This document shows positions 26,040 through 35,159 of a stretch of 64,000 nt of DNA, piece after piece. Below the pieces are notes generated by a model that did no database searches, was not told the origin of the DNA, and saw only the letters and a list, made by a program, of their open reading frames with translations. Location of the stretch: assembly GCF_900232905.1 (NCBI RefSeq), contig NZ_OCTQ01000002.1:124001-188000 (forward strand), in the 5' to 3' direction. This stretch comes from Miniphocaeibacter massiliensis (GTDB lineage: Bacteria > Bacillota > Clostridia > Tissierellales > Peptoniphilaceae). Each line of letters starts with the position of its first letter. The stretch's first letter is position 1. The position numbers and the translations under genes are program-made.

Positions 26040-26783
26040 TTACATCCCTCTCTCGTTATTATCCATTATACTATATAAAAGATAATTTTTTTCTAATTTT
26101 AAATACTCTAATATTTTTAAAACATAAGTTTCATAATTAAAAATTGTAAGTTAAAAGTTACATTTTATATTATTGTAAATTAAAAGTTACAAATTCTATT
26201 AGTATAAATTGATTGAAAAAAAAACATATGAGAAAATATATTATATCTTAAGTAATTATTTCTTATTAACTACATAAAAACATTTTTTAAATGCTAAAAT
26301 GTGATTTTTTAAGAAAGGAGGAAAACGATAACTTATCACATTTGCAATATTATATGAAATATTACATTAGTTCACTACTCATTAATGAGTTTAAGTTTTT
26401 GGTATTAATTGTAGAGGATATCTACAGAAAACATCAAAAATATGTGTTGAACTGTCTCAGAATACAATTTTACTTATGGTACTCATCTGTTATTAAACGA
26501 TTAGCAATTTGTAAATTTAGTAGAAAATTCTCTAATTAGTATATTTGATAATGATTATGTATATAATATAAAAACCTACTATTGGGACTAAAATTCTACT
26601 GTACATTTAAAAATTATTCCTTAAACATTTGTATTTATTAAGTAATCTATTGGTCGTATTATATATCTTTATCAAAATATAAAATTTGATTTATATGAGT
26701 CACAGTTCATAAAAAGTGTAGCATTGATTACAAAAGTTACACTAGATTTTTAAATAACTAAATAACCTAAGGAGGTGTTTATT
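26040..26783. other. Long AT-rich intergenic region upstream of the AbgB-like gene
   Basis: About 740 bases without a convincing gene. It holds the two TetR-type palindromes, a good ribosome site AAGAAAGGAGG near 26311-26321 leading into an open frame without strong protein character, and, close to the hydrolase, GTGTAGC/GTTACAC (26716-26742). It could include the wreck of a deleted transporter or other gene, but no recognisable protein fragments survive. Confidence 0.45.
26145..26191. promoter_or_regulatory. Paired TetR-type operators
   Basis: TGTAAGTTAAAAGTTACA (26145-26162) and TGTAAATTAAAAGTTACA (26174-26191) share TGTAA...TTACA arms; 29 bases centre to centre. They lie about 105-150 bases upstream of the TetR gene start. 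AAAAGTTACA recurs at 26732-26741 beside the AbgB-like gene. Confidence 0.6.
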
Positions 26784-28157
26784 GTGGATAAAATATCTAC
26801 GAATTATATTGATAGTAAAGAAAATGAATTAATTGAATTAGCAACAAAGATTTGGGAACACCCTGAAGTTGGATTCCATGAAGTAAAAGCTTGTGAATGG
26901 ACCGCTGAATTTTTGAAAAAAGAGGGATTTGATGTTGAGGTTGGAAGCTTTGGAGTTCCTACATCAATAAGAGCTACTTTTGGTAGTGGAAAACCTGTTA
27001 TTGGGCTTCTAGGAGAATATGATGCTCTTCCTGGAATGAGTCAAAAAGTTAGTACAAAAAAAGAAGCTGTTGAAGATGGTGCTCCTGGTCAAGCATGTCA
27101 GCACAATTTACTAGGTGTAGGTCACGTTGGAGCTGCCATAGGATTAAAAAAAGAAATGGAAGAAAATGGTCTTAAAGGTACTATTGTGTTCTATGGCTGT
27201 CCTGCTGAAGAAACCCTTACTGGTAAAGGTTTTATGGCTAGAGGTGGAGCGTTTAAAGATTTAGATGTTTCATTCTCATGGCATCCAGGAACATCTAATA
27301 TTGTAATGAGAGGTACCATGACAGCTATGAATACTTTTAAATTACATTTTAAAGGTATAACAGCACATGCTGGTGGAGATCCTCATAATGGAAGATCTGC
27401 TCTTGATGCAGTAGAGCTTACAAATGTTGGAATAAATTATTTAAGAGAGCATGTAACAGATGATGTTAGAATGCACTATTCAATTACTAATGGAGGTCAA
27501 GCACCAAATATAGTTCCGGACAAGGCATCAGCTTGGTATTTTGTCAGAGCTTTAAGTAGAGAAGCTGTTGTTGATACTTATGAAAGAATGATAAAAGTAG
27601 CAAAAGGGGCTGCCATGATGACAGAAACAGAAGTTGAAGTTGAATACCTAGGAGGATGTTATAATACTCTAAGTAATAATGTTCTTGGTGATCTTATATT
27701 TGATGCAATGAATGAATTACCTGTTCAAAATTGGTCTAAAGAAGATATAGAATTTGCTAAAATATTAGAAGAAACTAAAACAAATAAATCTGGTGTTTTT
27801 GAAAGTGGAGAAGTTGGCGAACAATATTTATATAGTGAGAAACCTTTAAATATTTATTCTGATAGTTTTGGTTCTACAGATGTTGGTGATGTTCAACACT
27901 TAGTTCCTGGTATAATGTTTATGACAGCGACAGCTAATATTGGTGCCGCTGGACATAGTTGGAACAACACAGCTTGTGCTGGTAACTCTATTGGAATGAA
28001 AGGTATGATTTTTGCAGCTAAATCTATGGCTAAAGCTGGACTAAAAATATTAGAAGACCCTAGTTTAGTGGATAAAGCAAAATCTGAATTCGAAAAATCT
28101 ATGAACGGAAAAACTTACATTTGCCCTATAACTGACGATATTAAATTACCTGAGTAA
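26784..28157 (+). CDS. abgB: M20 amidohydrolase, AbgB-like (p-aminobenzoyl-glutamate hydrolase family)
   Basis: About 457 residues. Metal and substrate landmarks: WEHPEVGFHEVKACEWTAEF, LLGEYDALPGMSQ, GQACQHNLLGVGHVGAAIGL, CPAEETLTGKGFMARGG, and GITAHAGGDPHNGRSALDAV. These are typical of AbgB, which with AbgA cleaves p-aminobenzoyl-glutamate; other members hydrolyse aminoacyl conjugates. The start is GTG 26784, eight bases after AAGGAGG; the earlier in-frame GTG overlaps the site. No AbgA partner is adjacent, but the folate operon lies convergently next door, so folate-catabolite salvage is attractive though unproven. Confidence 0.85.
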   Translation: MDKISTNYIDSKENELIELATKIWEHPEVGFHEVKACEWTAEFLKKEGFDVEVGSFGVPTSIRATFGSGKPVIGLLGEYDALPGMSQKVSTKKEAVEDGAPGQACQHNLLGVGHVGAAIGLKKEMEENGLKGTIVFYGCPAEETLTGKGFMARGGAFKDLDVSFSWHPGTSNIVMRGTMTAMNTFKLHFKGITAHAGGDPHNGRSALDAVELTNVGINYLREHVTDDVRMHYSITNGGQAPNIVPDKASAWYFVRALSREAVVDTYERMIKVAKGAAMMTETEVEVEYLGGCYNTLSNNVLGDLIFDAMNELPVQNWSKEDIEFAKILEETKTNKSGVFESGEVGEQYLYSEKPLNIYSDSFGSTDVGDVQHLVPGIMFMTATANIGAAGHSWNNTACAGNSIGMKGMIFAAKSMAKAGLKILEDPSLVDKAKSEFEKSMNGKTYICPITDDIKLPE

Positions 28158-28191
28158 TTTAATTATAAACATTAAAAGAAACTTTCCTCAA

Positions 28192-28224
28192 AAAAAGAAA
28201 CTTCTAAATAGAAGTTTCTTTTTT
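28192..28224. terminator. Bidirectional terminator between abgB and folK
   Basis: AAAAAAGAAACTTCTA and TAGAAGTTTCTTTTTT around a 2-base centre. The TAG stop of folK (28204-28206) lies inside the stem, so the operon ends in its own terminator. Confidence 0.85.
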
Positions 28225-28677
28225 ATTTTTTAGTTCATTTAATAGAGATTTTACAGACTTCATTTTTCTAGGATCTACAAATTCTTCTTCTATTTCAACT
28301 AATGGTCCTAGCACAAAATTCCTATTATATATATCTATATGTGGTATATGAAGATCCACTTCATCTACTATCTTATCTTCATAATAAATAATATCCAAAT
28401 CTATTGTTCTAGGTCCCCAAGTTATTTTTCTAACCCTATCTAATTCCCTTTCTATATCCATTAACTCATTTAATAATTCTCTAGGAGATAAGTCAGTTTC
28501 TACTTTTATTACCAAATTCAAAAAATTTTCCTGCTCAGTATATCCATAAGGTTCTGTTTCAATTACTGAAGATTCCTTTAATATTTTTCCAACTCTTTTA
28601 GAGATTAAATCAAGTGCAGATTTAATATATTTTTTTCTTTCTCCAATATTAGATCCTAACGCTATAAAAGATATCAT
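28204..28677 (-). CDS. folK: HPPK: 6-hydroxymethyl-7,8-dihydropterin pyrophosphokinase
   Basis: 157 residues; the last enzyme before DHPS, activating the pterin with ATP. Seen: FIALGSNIGERKKYIKSALD, SVIETEPYGYTEQENFLNLV, the core DLSPRELLNELMDIERELDR, TWGPRTIDLDIIYYEDKIVD and IPHIDIYNRNFVLGPLVEI. All signature residues are present. Starts ATG 28677, overlapping folP by 4 bases. Terminal gene of the folate operon. Confidence 0.95.
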   Translation of the reverse strand: MISFIALGSNIGERKKYIKSALDLISKRVGKILKESSVIETEPYGYTEQENFLNLVIKVETDLSPRELLNELMDIERELDRVRKITWGPRTIDLDIIYYEDKIVDEVDLHIPHIDIYNRNFVLGPLVEIEEEFVDPRKMKSVKSLLNELKNKKETSI

Positions 28678-29510
28678 ATAAGCTCCTCTACCATTCTAAC
28701 AGCATCTAGATTTTCTTTTACATCATGTACTCTCATAATCTCTAAGCCTTTAAGCTTAGCATATACGGAAACCCCTATTGTTCCAAATAATCTATCATTT
28801 GCATTTTCTAGACCTAATGTCTTACCTATAAAAGTTTTCCTAGAAACAGCTAATAAATGTGGTACTTCTAATGAATTAAAATACGATATATTTTTAAGCA
28901 GTTCTATATTATGTTCTGTAGTCTTACCAAATCCTATCCCTAAATCTATTATTATTTTTTCCTTACCTACTCCATTTTCACATGCATAATTCATTTGTTT
29001 CTTTAAAAAATCATAAACATCTTGAACTACATTGTCATATTTAGGTTCTACTTGCATAGTTTTAGGTTTTCCATTTATATGCATTAAAATTAATGGTACA
29101 TTAGATTTTGCAACTATATCAACCATTTCTTTATCAAAAGTTAATCCTGAAATATCGTTAACTATATCTACTCCTGCTTCAATAGCTGCTTTTGCTGTTT
29201 TAGCTCTATAAGTATCTACTGAAATTAAAATATCAGGATGGAGTTCTTTTATTTTTTTTATAACAGGACAAACTCTAGCTATTTCTTCTTCCGCTTCAAC
29301 TGGCTCAGAGCCTGGTCTAGTTGATTCTCCACCAACATCTATGAAAGTTGCTCCCTCATTTATTAATTTAATAGACCTATTAATTGCATCATCTATATTA
29401 TAAGTTCTAGAACCCTCATAGAATGAATTAGTTGTTACATTAACTATTCCCATAGCTTCCATTTTAGTAAATTCTCTTCTTGTTCCATCTTTTAATATGA
29501 TATAACTCAT
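28674..29510 (-). CDS. folP: Dihydropteroate synthase
   Basis: 278 residues; condenses the pterin pyrophosphate with p-aminobenzoate. MEAMGIVNVTTNSFYEGSRT, FIDVGGESTRPGSEPVEAEE, ISVDTYRAKTAKAAIEAG and VNDISGL are the conserved loops, with VPLILMHINGKPKTMQ, DLGIGFGKTTEHN and VSRKTFIG later. It is the sulfonamide target. Start ATG 29510 shares one base with the folE2 stop codon (TAATG). Confidence 0.96.
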   Translation of the reverse strand: MSYIILKDGTRREFTKMEAMGIVNVTTNSFYEGSRTYNIDDAINRSIKLINEGATFIDVGGESTRPGSEPVEAEEEIARVCPVIKKIKELHPDILISVDTYRAKTAKAAIEAGVDIVNDISGLTFDKEMVDIVAKSNVPLILMHINGKPKTMQVEPKYDNVVQDVYDFLKKQMNYACENGVGKEKIIIDLGIGFGKTTEHNIELLKNISYFNSLEVPHLLAVSRKTFIGKTLGLENANDRLFGTIGVSVYAKLKGLEIMRVHDVKENLDAVRMVEELI

Positions 29511-30280
29511 TAATTCATATCCTCACTAATAATTTTTGCAAAAGCATTATGATTATGTATACTTTCAAAACTTTCAACTAAAATTTCATATTTTTTAGAT
29601 ATATTTTCTTTTTCTAATTTCAATTTCACTTCTCTGCAAACGTCTTCTACAAATCTAGGATTATTGTAAGCATATTCTGTAACATATTTTTCATCTGGTC
29701 TTTTTAATAATGCATATAGTGGTGAAGATGCTGAATCTTCTGAAATTTTCACTAAATCTTCAATCCATATAAATTCATTGGATTTTACAGTTATTGAAAC
29801 GTTTCCTCTTTGGTTGTGGGCACTAGCTTCAGATATTTCTTTAGAACAAGGACATAAAGTAGTTACTGGAGTTATTACTGTCATCTCAAACTCTAACTCC
29901 TTATCTAACCAAGCTTTATAATTTACTCCTACATTTATATATGATATTTTTTTAGAAACTGGTGCTTCTTTTTTTATAAAATATTCAAATTGTAATTCTA
30001 TAAAACTTTTTGTAGCTCCTAATTTTTCTTGAATTATTGATAGTATATTTTTTATGTGATTTAAATCTATTCTATTATTTTCCTGTATAATGTCTACAAA
30101 TCTAGACATGTGCGTTCCTCTTTGTTCAGGATCTAAATCTACAGATAAACTAATTTTTGCATGAGTTGTCTGCCATTTACCATCTTTGTTTTTTATTTCA
30201 ATAGGAAATGTTAAATCTTTTATTCCTACTTCATTTAAATATACTCTTCTTGTATCTTTTTGTTGCTGTACATCAATCAT
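29510..30280 (-). CDS. folE2: GTP cyclohydrolase FolE2 (type IB)
   Basis: 256 residues; makes dihydroneopterin triphosphate from GTP. FolE2 signatures are seen in YLNEVGIKDLTFPIEI, DLDPEQRGTHMSRFVDI and TPVTTLCPCSKEISE, with NQRGNVSITV. This is the enzyme family that can use metals other than zinc, unlike FolE1. Its start lies 2 bases after the PTPS stop. No FolE1 is visible in the window. Confidence 0.95.
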   Translation of the reverse strand: MIDVQQQKDTRRVYLNEVGIKDLTFPIEIKNKDGKWQTTHAKISLSVDLDPEQRGTHMSRFVDIIQENNRIDLNHIKNILSIIQEKLGATKSFIELQFEYFIKKEAPVSKKISYINVGVNYKAWLDKELEFEMTVITPVTTLCPCSKEISEASAHNQRGNVSITVKSNEFIWIEDLVKISEDSASSPLYALLKRPDEKYVTEYAYNNPRFVEDVCREVKLKLEKENISKKYEILVESFESIHNHNAFAKIISEDMN

Positions 30281-30282
30281 GA

Positions 30283-30636
30283 CTACCCCCTATACACTAG
30301 TCCAGAAGTTTTTGTTTCCCATACCTCTATTTCATATAATTTACAGTTATCTCTTTCAACCATTGGATATAATTTATCCCAAATGTAAACTGCAATATTT
30401 TCAGCTGTTGGCTGTGTAATAAAATTATTAATATAACTATGATCAAACTCTTTTAAAATATTATCTTTAACTAAATGTTTCAATTCTACAAAGTCAAAGA
30501 CCATATCTTCGCCATCTCTAGTTCCTTCAAGTTTAACTACCAATTTATAAGTATGTCCATGTAATCTTTCACATTTACCTTTATAATGTATCAAATTGTG
30601 TGCAGCATCAAACTCAAACTCTTTAATTAAAATCAT
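30283..30636 (-). CDS. 6-pyruvoyl-tetrahydropterin synthase homologue with CE-motif; likely FolB substitute
   Basis: 117 residues of the QueD/PTPS family. FDAAHNLIHYKGKCERLHGH gives zinc ligands H13, H26 and H28, the QueD-type Cys22 and an adjacent Glu23. In the family literature CxxxHGH marks QueD and ExxHGH marks PTPS-III, which replaces dihydroneopterin aldolase in folate synthesis; CERLHGH satisfies both. Because it sits between folC and folE2 and no folB is present, I infer a folate role, perhaps with QueD activity too. A member of one five-gene transcript. Confidence 0.85.
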   Translation of the reverse strand: MILIKEFEFDAAHNLIHYKGKCERLHGHTYKLVVKLEGTRDGEDMVFDFVELKHLVKDNILKEFDHSYINNFITQPTAENIAVYIWDKLYPMVERDNCKLYEIEVWETKTSGLVYRG

Positions 30637-30703
30637 ACTATTCTCCTTAAATATATATTTCTAATACTCTTAAAATGCTTTTTAACAAATTATTTTAATT
30701 ATC

Positions 30704-32164
30704 TCAATATTTTTCAACAATATATTTTCTAAGCTGAGAAATAAGATACAAAGAACCTGTTACTAAGATTATATCATCTTCCTCATAATCTAAAATCGCT
30801 TTATCTAAAGCTTCCCTTGGTTTAGGATAAACTTCTAAATTAAAAGTGAATTCTCTTAACTCTTCTTTCATATCATAAACCGTCATCTTCCTTGATTCAA
30901 ATGGCACTTCTGTTAAATAAAATTTTGCTGGAAGGCTTGAAATTTTCTCAAATATATTTTTATGTGATTTATCTTTTAATACTCCCATTACTACTCGTAA
31001 TTTATTAAAATTACTATTTTCAAAAAAATTAATTAAATAATCTATTGCATCGTCATTATGTGCTCCATCTAAAATAATTTTTGGAGTACTAGATATTATT
31101 TCTAATCTTCCTGGTAATTTTGATTTCTTTAATCCATTTCTAATATTCTCTTCAGAAACATCTGCTAATTTTCTATCTACTAAACTTTCAATAGCTAATA
31201 ATGCTAATGAAGCATTATATATTTGATGTTTTCCTAGCATTTTTATTTCTAACATTTCATATTTTCTGAAGTTAAATATATTACCATTCGAATTTTGCTT
31301 TACAATTTTAATATTCTTAAAATCTAATATATTAAATTTACTATTTTTTTCTATACATACATCTTTAATTACATCAGTCGCCCTATAATCAGATGGATAA
31401 ACTATAACATTTTCATTTTCTTGTATTATTCCTGCTTTTTCATAAGCTATTTCTTCAATAGTATTTCCCAAAACCCCTATATGATCCATAGAAATACTTG
31501 TTATTATAGATAATAACTTATCTCTAAAAATATTAGTAGCATCGCTTCTTCCTCCAAGACCTACTTCTATTATTGCATAATCTACTTTTTCTTCCTTAAA
31601 ATAAAGTAGCATTGCAGCTGTCATAGCTTCAAAAAAAGTTATATAGTCATCATTTTGAGATTTTATTTCCCAATTGCTTTTAACATATAATAAAAGATCA
31701 TACAATTTTATAAAACTTATGTATTTATCATTTATTTTTATTCCATCATTGTATCCATCTATATTAGGACTAGAATAAACTCCAACTTTATGTCCTGCTT
31801 CCAATAAAATAGACTTAATATAATTACTTACTGAGCCTTTTCCATTAGTACCACCAACATGAATTACTTTTAAACTTTTTTCAGGACTGTCAATATATGA
31901 AAGAAGTAATTTCATTCTATCTAGTCCTAAATCCATTCCTTGTCTATTCCAGTTGTTGGATTCTTCAACAAATAAGAATTCACTTATCTCTTCTAAAATT
32001 TCAAAATAAATATTTGTTTGTGCCTTGTTCATTGTACTAATATCTAAATTCTTTATATCATTATATATTTCAAAAATATTTTCTCCATGATTTAATTCTA
32101 TAATATTATTATCTTTCAATTTTTTTATTATACTGTTTTTATTAACATTTACAATTTCACTCAC
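30704..32164 (-). CDS. folC: Folylpolyglutamate/dihydrofolate synthase with N-terminal extension
   Basis: 486 residues. After an unusual N-terminal ~45 residues (MSEIVNVNKNSIIKKLKDNN onward), the standard fold begins: NWNRQGMDLGLDRMKLLLSY, P-loop IHVGGTNGKGSVSNYIKSIL, YSSPNIDGYNDGIKIN, EVGLGGRSDATNIF and LDGAHNDDA. It adds glutamate to folates and probably makes dihydrofolate. ATG 32164 is the only in-frame start with a reasonable upstream purine stretch, but a start nearer residue 45 cannot be ruled out. First gene of the folate operon. Confidence 0.93.
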   Translation of the reverse strand: MSEIVNVNKNSIIKKLKDNNIIELNHGENIFEIYNDIKNLDISTMNKAQTNIYFEILEEISEFLFVEESNNWNRQGMDLGLDRMKLLLSYIDSPEKSLKVIHVGGTNGKGSVSNYIKSILLEAGHKVGVYSSPNIDGYNDGIKINDKYISFIKLYDLLLYVKSNWEIKSQNDDYITFFEAMTAAMLLYFKEEKVDYAIIEVGLGGRSDATNIFRDKLLSIITSISMDHIGVLGNTIEEIAYEKAGIIQENENVIVYPSDYRATDVIKDVCIEKNSKFNILDFKNIKIVKQNSNGNIFNFRKYEMLEIKMLGKHQIYNASLALLAIESLVDRKLADVSEENIRNGLKKSKLPGRLEIISSTPKIILDGAHNDDAIDYLINFFENSNFNKLRVVMGVLKDKSHKNIFEKISSLPAKFYLTEVPFESRKMTVYDMKEELREFTFNLEVYPKPREALDKAILDYEEDDIILVTGSLYLISQLRKYIVEKY

Positions 32165-32280
32165 CTAAATATCTCCATATACTAAACTTCTAACTAAATA
32201 AACTGTCCCTTATATATTAACACTTTATAAATAACTTTTTAATTTATTTATTTTTTCACAAATTTATACTATTGCAAAAT

Positions 32281-32310
32281 AAAAACACCAGTATAATACT
32301 GGTGTTTTTT
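32281..32310 (-). terminator. Terminator of rplM-rpsI
   Basis: AAAAACACCAGTAT / ATACTGGTGTTTTTT, a near-perfect 14-base stem with A and T runs on both sides, 24 bases after the rpsI stop. Confidence 0.88.
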
Positions 32311-32333
32311 GAATATTTGTAAAAATATAAATA

Positions 32334-32726
32334 TTATCTTTTTGAAAATTGTGGACTCTTACGAGCTTTCTTTTGTCCGTATTTTTTACGTTCAACTTTT
32401 CTAGGGTCTCTAGTTAAGAAACCTGCTCTCTTTAAAGTTGGTCTTAATTCTGCGTCAACTTCTAACAAAGCTCTAGCAATTCCATGACGAATAGCACCGG
32501 CTTGACCTGTGTATCCACCACCTTTAACATTTACATATACATCATAGCTGTCTATGTTTTCTGTTAAAGTTAAAGGCTCTCTAGCTATTACTTTCAAAGT
32601 ATCAAAATCAAAATATTCATCTATTGTTTTTTTGTTTATTATAAATTGTCCATTACCTGGTACAAGTCTAACTCTAGCAACTGATGTCTTTCTTCTTCCA
32701 GTTCCTAAATATTGTATATTAGCCAT
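32334..32726 (-). CDS. rpsI: 30S ribosomal protein S9
   Basis: 130 residues with the S9 signature [20 protein letters not shown] and the conserved C-terminal [12 protein letters not shown], whose terminal Arg touches the P-site tRNA. Starts ATG 32726 after AGGAGGAATATATA, 19 bases from rplM. Confidence 0.98.
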   Translation of the reverse strand: MANIQYLGTGRRKTSVARVRLVPGNGQFIINKKTIDEYFDFDTLKVIAREPLTLTENIDSYDVYVNVKGGGYTGQAGAIRHGIARALLEVDAELRPTLKRAGFLTRDPRKVERKKYGQKKARKSPQFSKR

Positions 32727-32745
32727 TATATATTCCTCCTATTCC

Positions 32746-33174
32746 TTATATGTCTAGAACTTCTGGTTGTTGTGCTTCGTGATTATGATCAGGACCTGCA
32801 TAAACTTTTAACTTTTTATACATTTGTCTTCCTAATTTATTATGTGGAAGCATACCTTTAATTGCTAGTTCTAATACCTTTTCAGGCTTTTTATCTAATA
32901 ATTCATTATAAGAAATAGATTTTAACCCACCTGGAAATCCAGTATGGTGTCTATATACTTTTTGTTCTGCCTTGTTTCCTGTAACTCTTATCTTATCTGC
33001 ATTGATTATTATTACATAATCTCCTGTGTCTATATTAGTTGAAAATATAGGCTTATTTTTTCCCCTTAATATAGCAGCAACTTCACTTGCAAGTCTTCCA
33101 AGTACTTTGTCTGTAGCATCTACTACATACCATTTTCTTTGGATATCGTCTGCTTTAGCAACATAGCTTTTCAT
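32746..33174 (-). CDS. rplM: 50S ribosomal protein L13
   Basis: 142 residues: [20 protein letters not shown], the [17 protein letters not shown] core, [16 protein letters not shown] and [20 protein letters not shown]. Standard rplM-rpsI operon. In many Firmicutes this pair follows ecf-truA; here truA is about 29 kb away, so that synteny is broken. Confidence 0.98.
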   Translation of the reverse strand: MKSYVAKADDIQRKWYVVDATDKVLGRLASEVAAILRGKNKPIFSTNIDTGDYVIIINADKIRVTGNKAEQKVYRHHTGFPGGLKSISYNELLDKKPEKVLELAIKGMLPHNKLGRQMYKKLKVYAGPDHNHEAQQPEVLDI

Positions 33175-33220
33175 TTTTTACCTTTCCTTTCCTTTTTTAC
33201 AATATTTTGACTATTTAGAC

Positions 33221-33290
33221 ATCGCTGTCAAAAAGCGATTTTTCTCCCACCAAGCATTTAATTAATCGCACCCTTGGCCACTGGCGATTT
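33221..33290 (-). promoter_or_regulatory. Candidate L13-type ribosomal protein leader
   Basis: Upstream of rplM, two stems share the arms ATCGC/GCGAT: on the minus strand ATCGCCAGTGGCCAAGGGTG then GCGAT (33265-33288), and ATCGCTTTTTGACAGCGAT (33221-33239). The arms could also pair across, giving alternative folds as in autoregulatory ribosomal leaders. Position and symmetry suggest L13/S9 feedback control. Confidence 0.5.
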
Positions 33291-33436
33291 TTTGAATATT
33301 ATTAAAAAGGACTGGAGAAGTCATTTTTAACACCAAATAAGTATATAGTAATTTTAGTATTTTGTCAATTAAATATAATCTCTTTTGTTTAATATGTTAT
33401 AATTATTTGTACTATAATTTTAATAAAGAGGTTGTA

Positions 33437-34582
33437 ATGAAAATTTTAATATCTACAGACGCTTACATACCTATGGTTAACGGAGTTGTAACTTCTGTTA
33501 AAAACTTAAAAAGAGAGCTATCTGCAATGGGACACGAAGTTAGAGTACTTGCTTTATCTCAAACTAAACATTCTTATAGAGATGATGATGGAACTTATAT
33601 TGGTTCTATCGACTTTTCTAAAATATATCCTACTGCTAGAGTTTCTTTGAAATCTTCTCATACGCTAGTAGATGATTTAATTGATTGGAAACCAGATATT
33701 ATACATACTCAAAGTGAATTTTCAACTTTTCACATTGCAAGAAAAATTGCGAACAAGTTAAATATACCTATGGTTCATACTTATCATACATTATATGAAG
33801 AATATACGCACTACTTTTCCCCTAGCAGAACTGCTGGAAAATTCATTGTTCGAAAATTAACTAGAAATATTTATAAAAAAAGTAATGCTATGATTGTACC
33901 TACCAAAAAAACTGAAAAAGTTCTTAATAGTTATGACCTTTATGATAATATTTATACCGTTCCAACAGGATTATCCTTAGATAAGTTTAATTTCCGATAT
34001 GATAAGGAAGAGCTTGAACTTCTACGAGAAGAATTAAATATTCCTAATGATTCTAAAGTTTTAGTTTCTGTTGGTAGAGTTGGAAAAGAAAAAAATCTTG
34101 AAGAACTTATTGACTTTGTTAATATGTTTGATAATAAAAATATTGTTTTAGTGATTATTGGAGATGGACCTAACAGAGAATTTTTAGAAAAAGTGGTAAA
34201 AGAGTTAAAACTTCAAAATAATATTATATTTGCTGGCATGATACCAAATGAGCAAATAAATATATATTATCAAATGGCAGATTTGTTTGTAAGTGCATCT
34301 ACTAGTGAAACCCAAGGTTTAACTTATTTGGAAGCTTTAGCTAATGGTGTACCTGTACTTTGTAGAGATGATTTATGTTTAGAACAAGCTGTAGTAAATG
34401 GTTTTAATGGTTATAGATACAATACTTTTAAAGAATTTAGCAAATATTTAAACAATTTAATTAATGATAGTACTTTATATGATAAACTTGCTATTAATGC
34501 CGAAAAAAATGTACAAGAAAAATATTCAGCTACAGCTTTCGCAAAAAATATTTTTGAAATATATAAAAAATTTGTTGATTAA
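33437..34582 (+). CDS. GT4-family glycosyltransferase (diacylglycerol glucosyltransferase-like)
   Basis: 381 residues from ATG 33437, after AAGAGGTTGTA; an upstream in-frame ATG at 33362 would add a non-native leader. N-terminal MKILISTDAYIPMVNGVVTS and VKNLKRELSAMGHEV are the GT4 donor-fold start; IIHTQSEFSTFHIARKIA and VHTYHTLYEEYTHYF match 1,2-diacylglycerol 3-glucosyltransferases; the C-domain has VSVGRVGKEKNLEEL and STSETQGLTYLEALANG (E-x7-E). Probably makes membrane glycolipid, the anchor for lipoteichoic acid. Confidence 0.88.
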   Translation: MKILISTDAYIPMVNGVVTSVKNLKRELSAMGHEVRVLALSQTKHSYRDDDGTYIGSIDFSKIYPTARVSLKSSHTLVDDLIDWKPDIIHTQSEFSTFHIARKIANKLNIPMVHTYHTLYEEYTHYFSPSRTAGKFIVRKLTRNIYKKSNAMIVPTKKTEKVLNSYDLYDNIYTVPTGLSLDKFNFRYDKEELELLREELNIPNDSKVLVSVGRVGKEKNLEELIDFVNMFDNKNIVLVIIGDGPNREFLEKVVKELKLQNNIIFAGMIPNEQINIYYQMADLFVSASTSETQGLTYLEALANGVPVLCRDDLCLEQAVVNGFNGYRYNTFKEFSKYLNNLINDSTLYDKLAINAEKNVQEKYSATAFAKNIFEIYKKFVD

Positions 34583-34656
34583 ACCAAATTTATTTAAGTT
34601 TAATTTTAGTTTGTTATAGTATAACTATAGTATTATATAATTAAGAAGGGATTTTT

Positions 34657-35073
34657 ATGAAAGAAAAATTATACAAATTTATGGCAGGTAGAAATGGTGC
34701 TAATCAATTTTCAAGATTTTTATCAATAACCGCATTGGTATTATTAGTTTCAAGTTTAATTAGTAGCATGGTTTTTAAAAACAATGTTGGCACATTTCTT
34801 TCTTATATGGCTCTTCCAATATTACTATATTCTAATTTTATAGTATTTTCTAAGAACCTTACAAAAAGAAGGGCTGAAAATCAAGATTTTTTAAATTTAA
34901 AATATAAAATATTTCATAAGTTTAAAAATATCAAAACTAGATTCTCTCAAAGAAAAGAATATAAATTTTTCAAGTGTTCTAATTGTAAAACTTTGCTCAG
35001 AGTTCCTAAAGGTAAGGGAAAAATTAAAGTTCACTGCAAAAAATGTGGAAATGATATGATAAAGAAAAGTTAA
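34657..35073 (+). CDS. Small membrane protein with C-terminal zinc ribbon
   Basis: 138 residues. Two membrane helices (FLSITALVLLVSSLISSMVF and GTFLSYMALPILLYSNFIVF) are followed by a basic linker and a zinc ribbon, KCSNCKTLLRVPKGKGKIKV then CKKCGND. The family is widespread but uncharacterised. ATG 34657 follows AAGAAGGGATTTTT. Followed at once by its terminator. Confidence 0.8.
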   Translation: MKEKLYKFMAGRNGANQFSRFLSITALVLLVSSLISSMVFKNNVGTFLSYMALPILLYSNFIVFSKNLTKRRAENQDFLNLKYKIFHKFKNIKTRFSQRKEYKFFKCSNCKTLLRVPKGKGKIKVHCKKCGNDMIKKS

Positions 35074-35090
35074 TTAACTTTTCTTTTTTT
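35061..35090 (+). terminator. Terminator of the zinc-ribbon membrane gene
   Basis: AAAGAAAAGTTAATTAACTTTTCTTTTTTT; the gene's TAA stop lies inside the stem. Confidence 0.8.
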
Positions 35091-35159
35091 ATTTTGTAAA
35101 TGCTTAAAAATATGTTATTTTTATATTTGAATTTCAAATATTATTATGTGAGGATACAA

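Noticed and set aside
26291-26539. 82-codon open frame with a decent ribosome site upstream of abgB
   Set aside because: The protein lacks recognisable domains or a regular hydrophobic or helical pattern, the ribosome site overlaps the frame instead of preceding it, and the AT-rich surroundings give such frames by chance.
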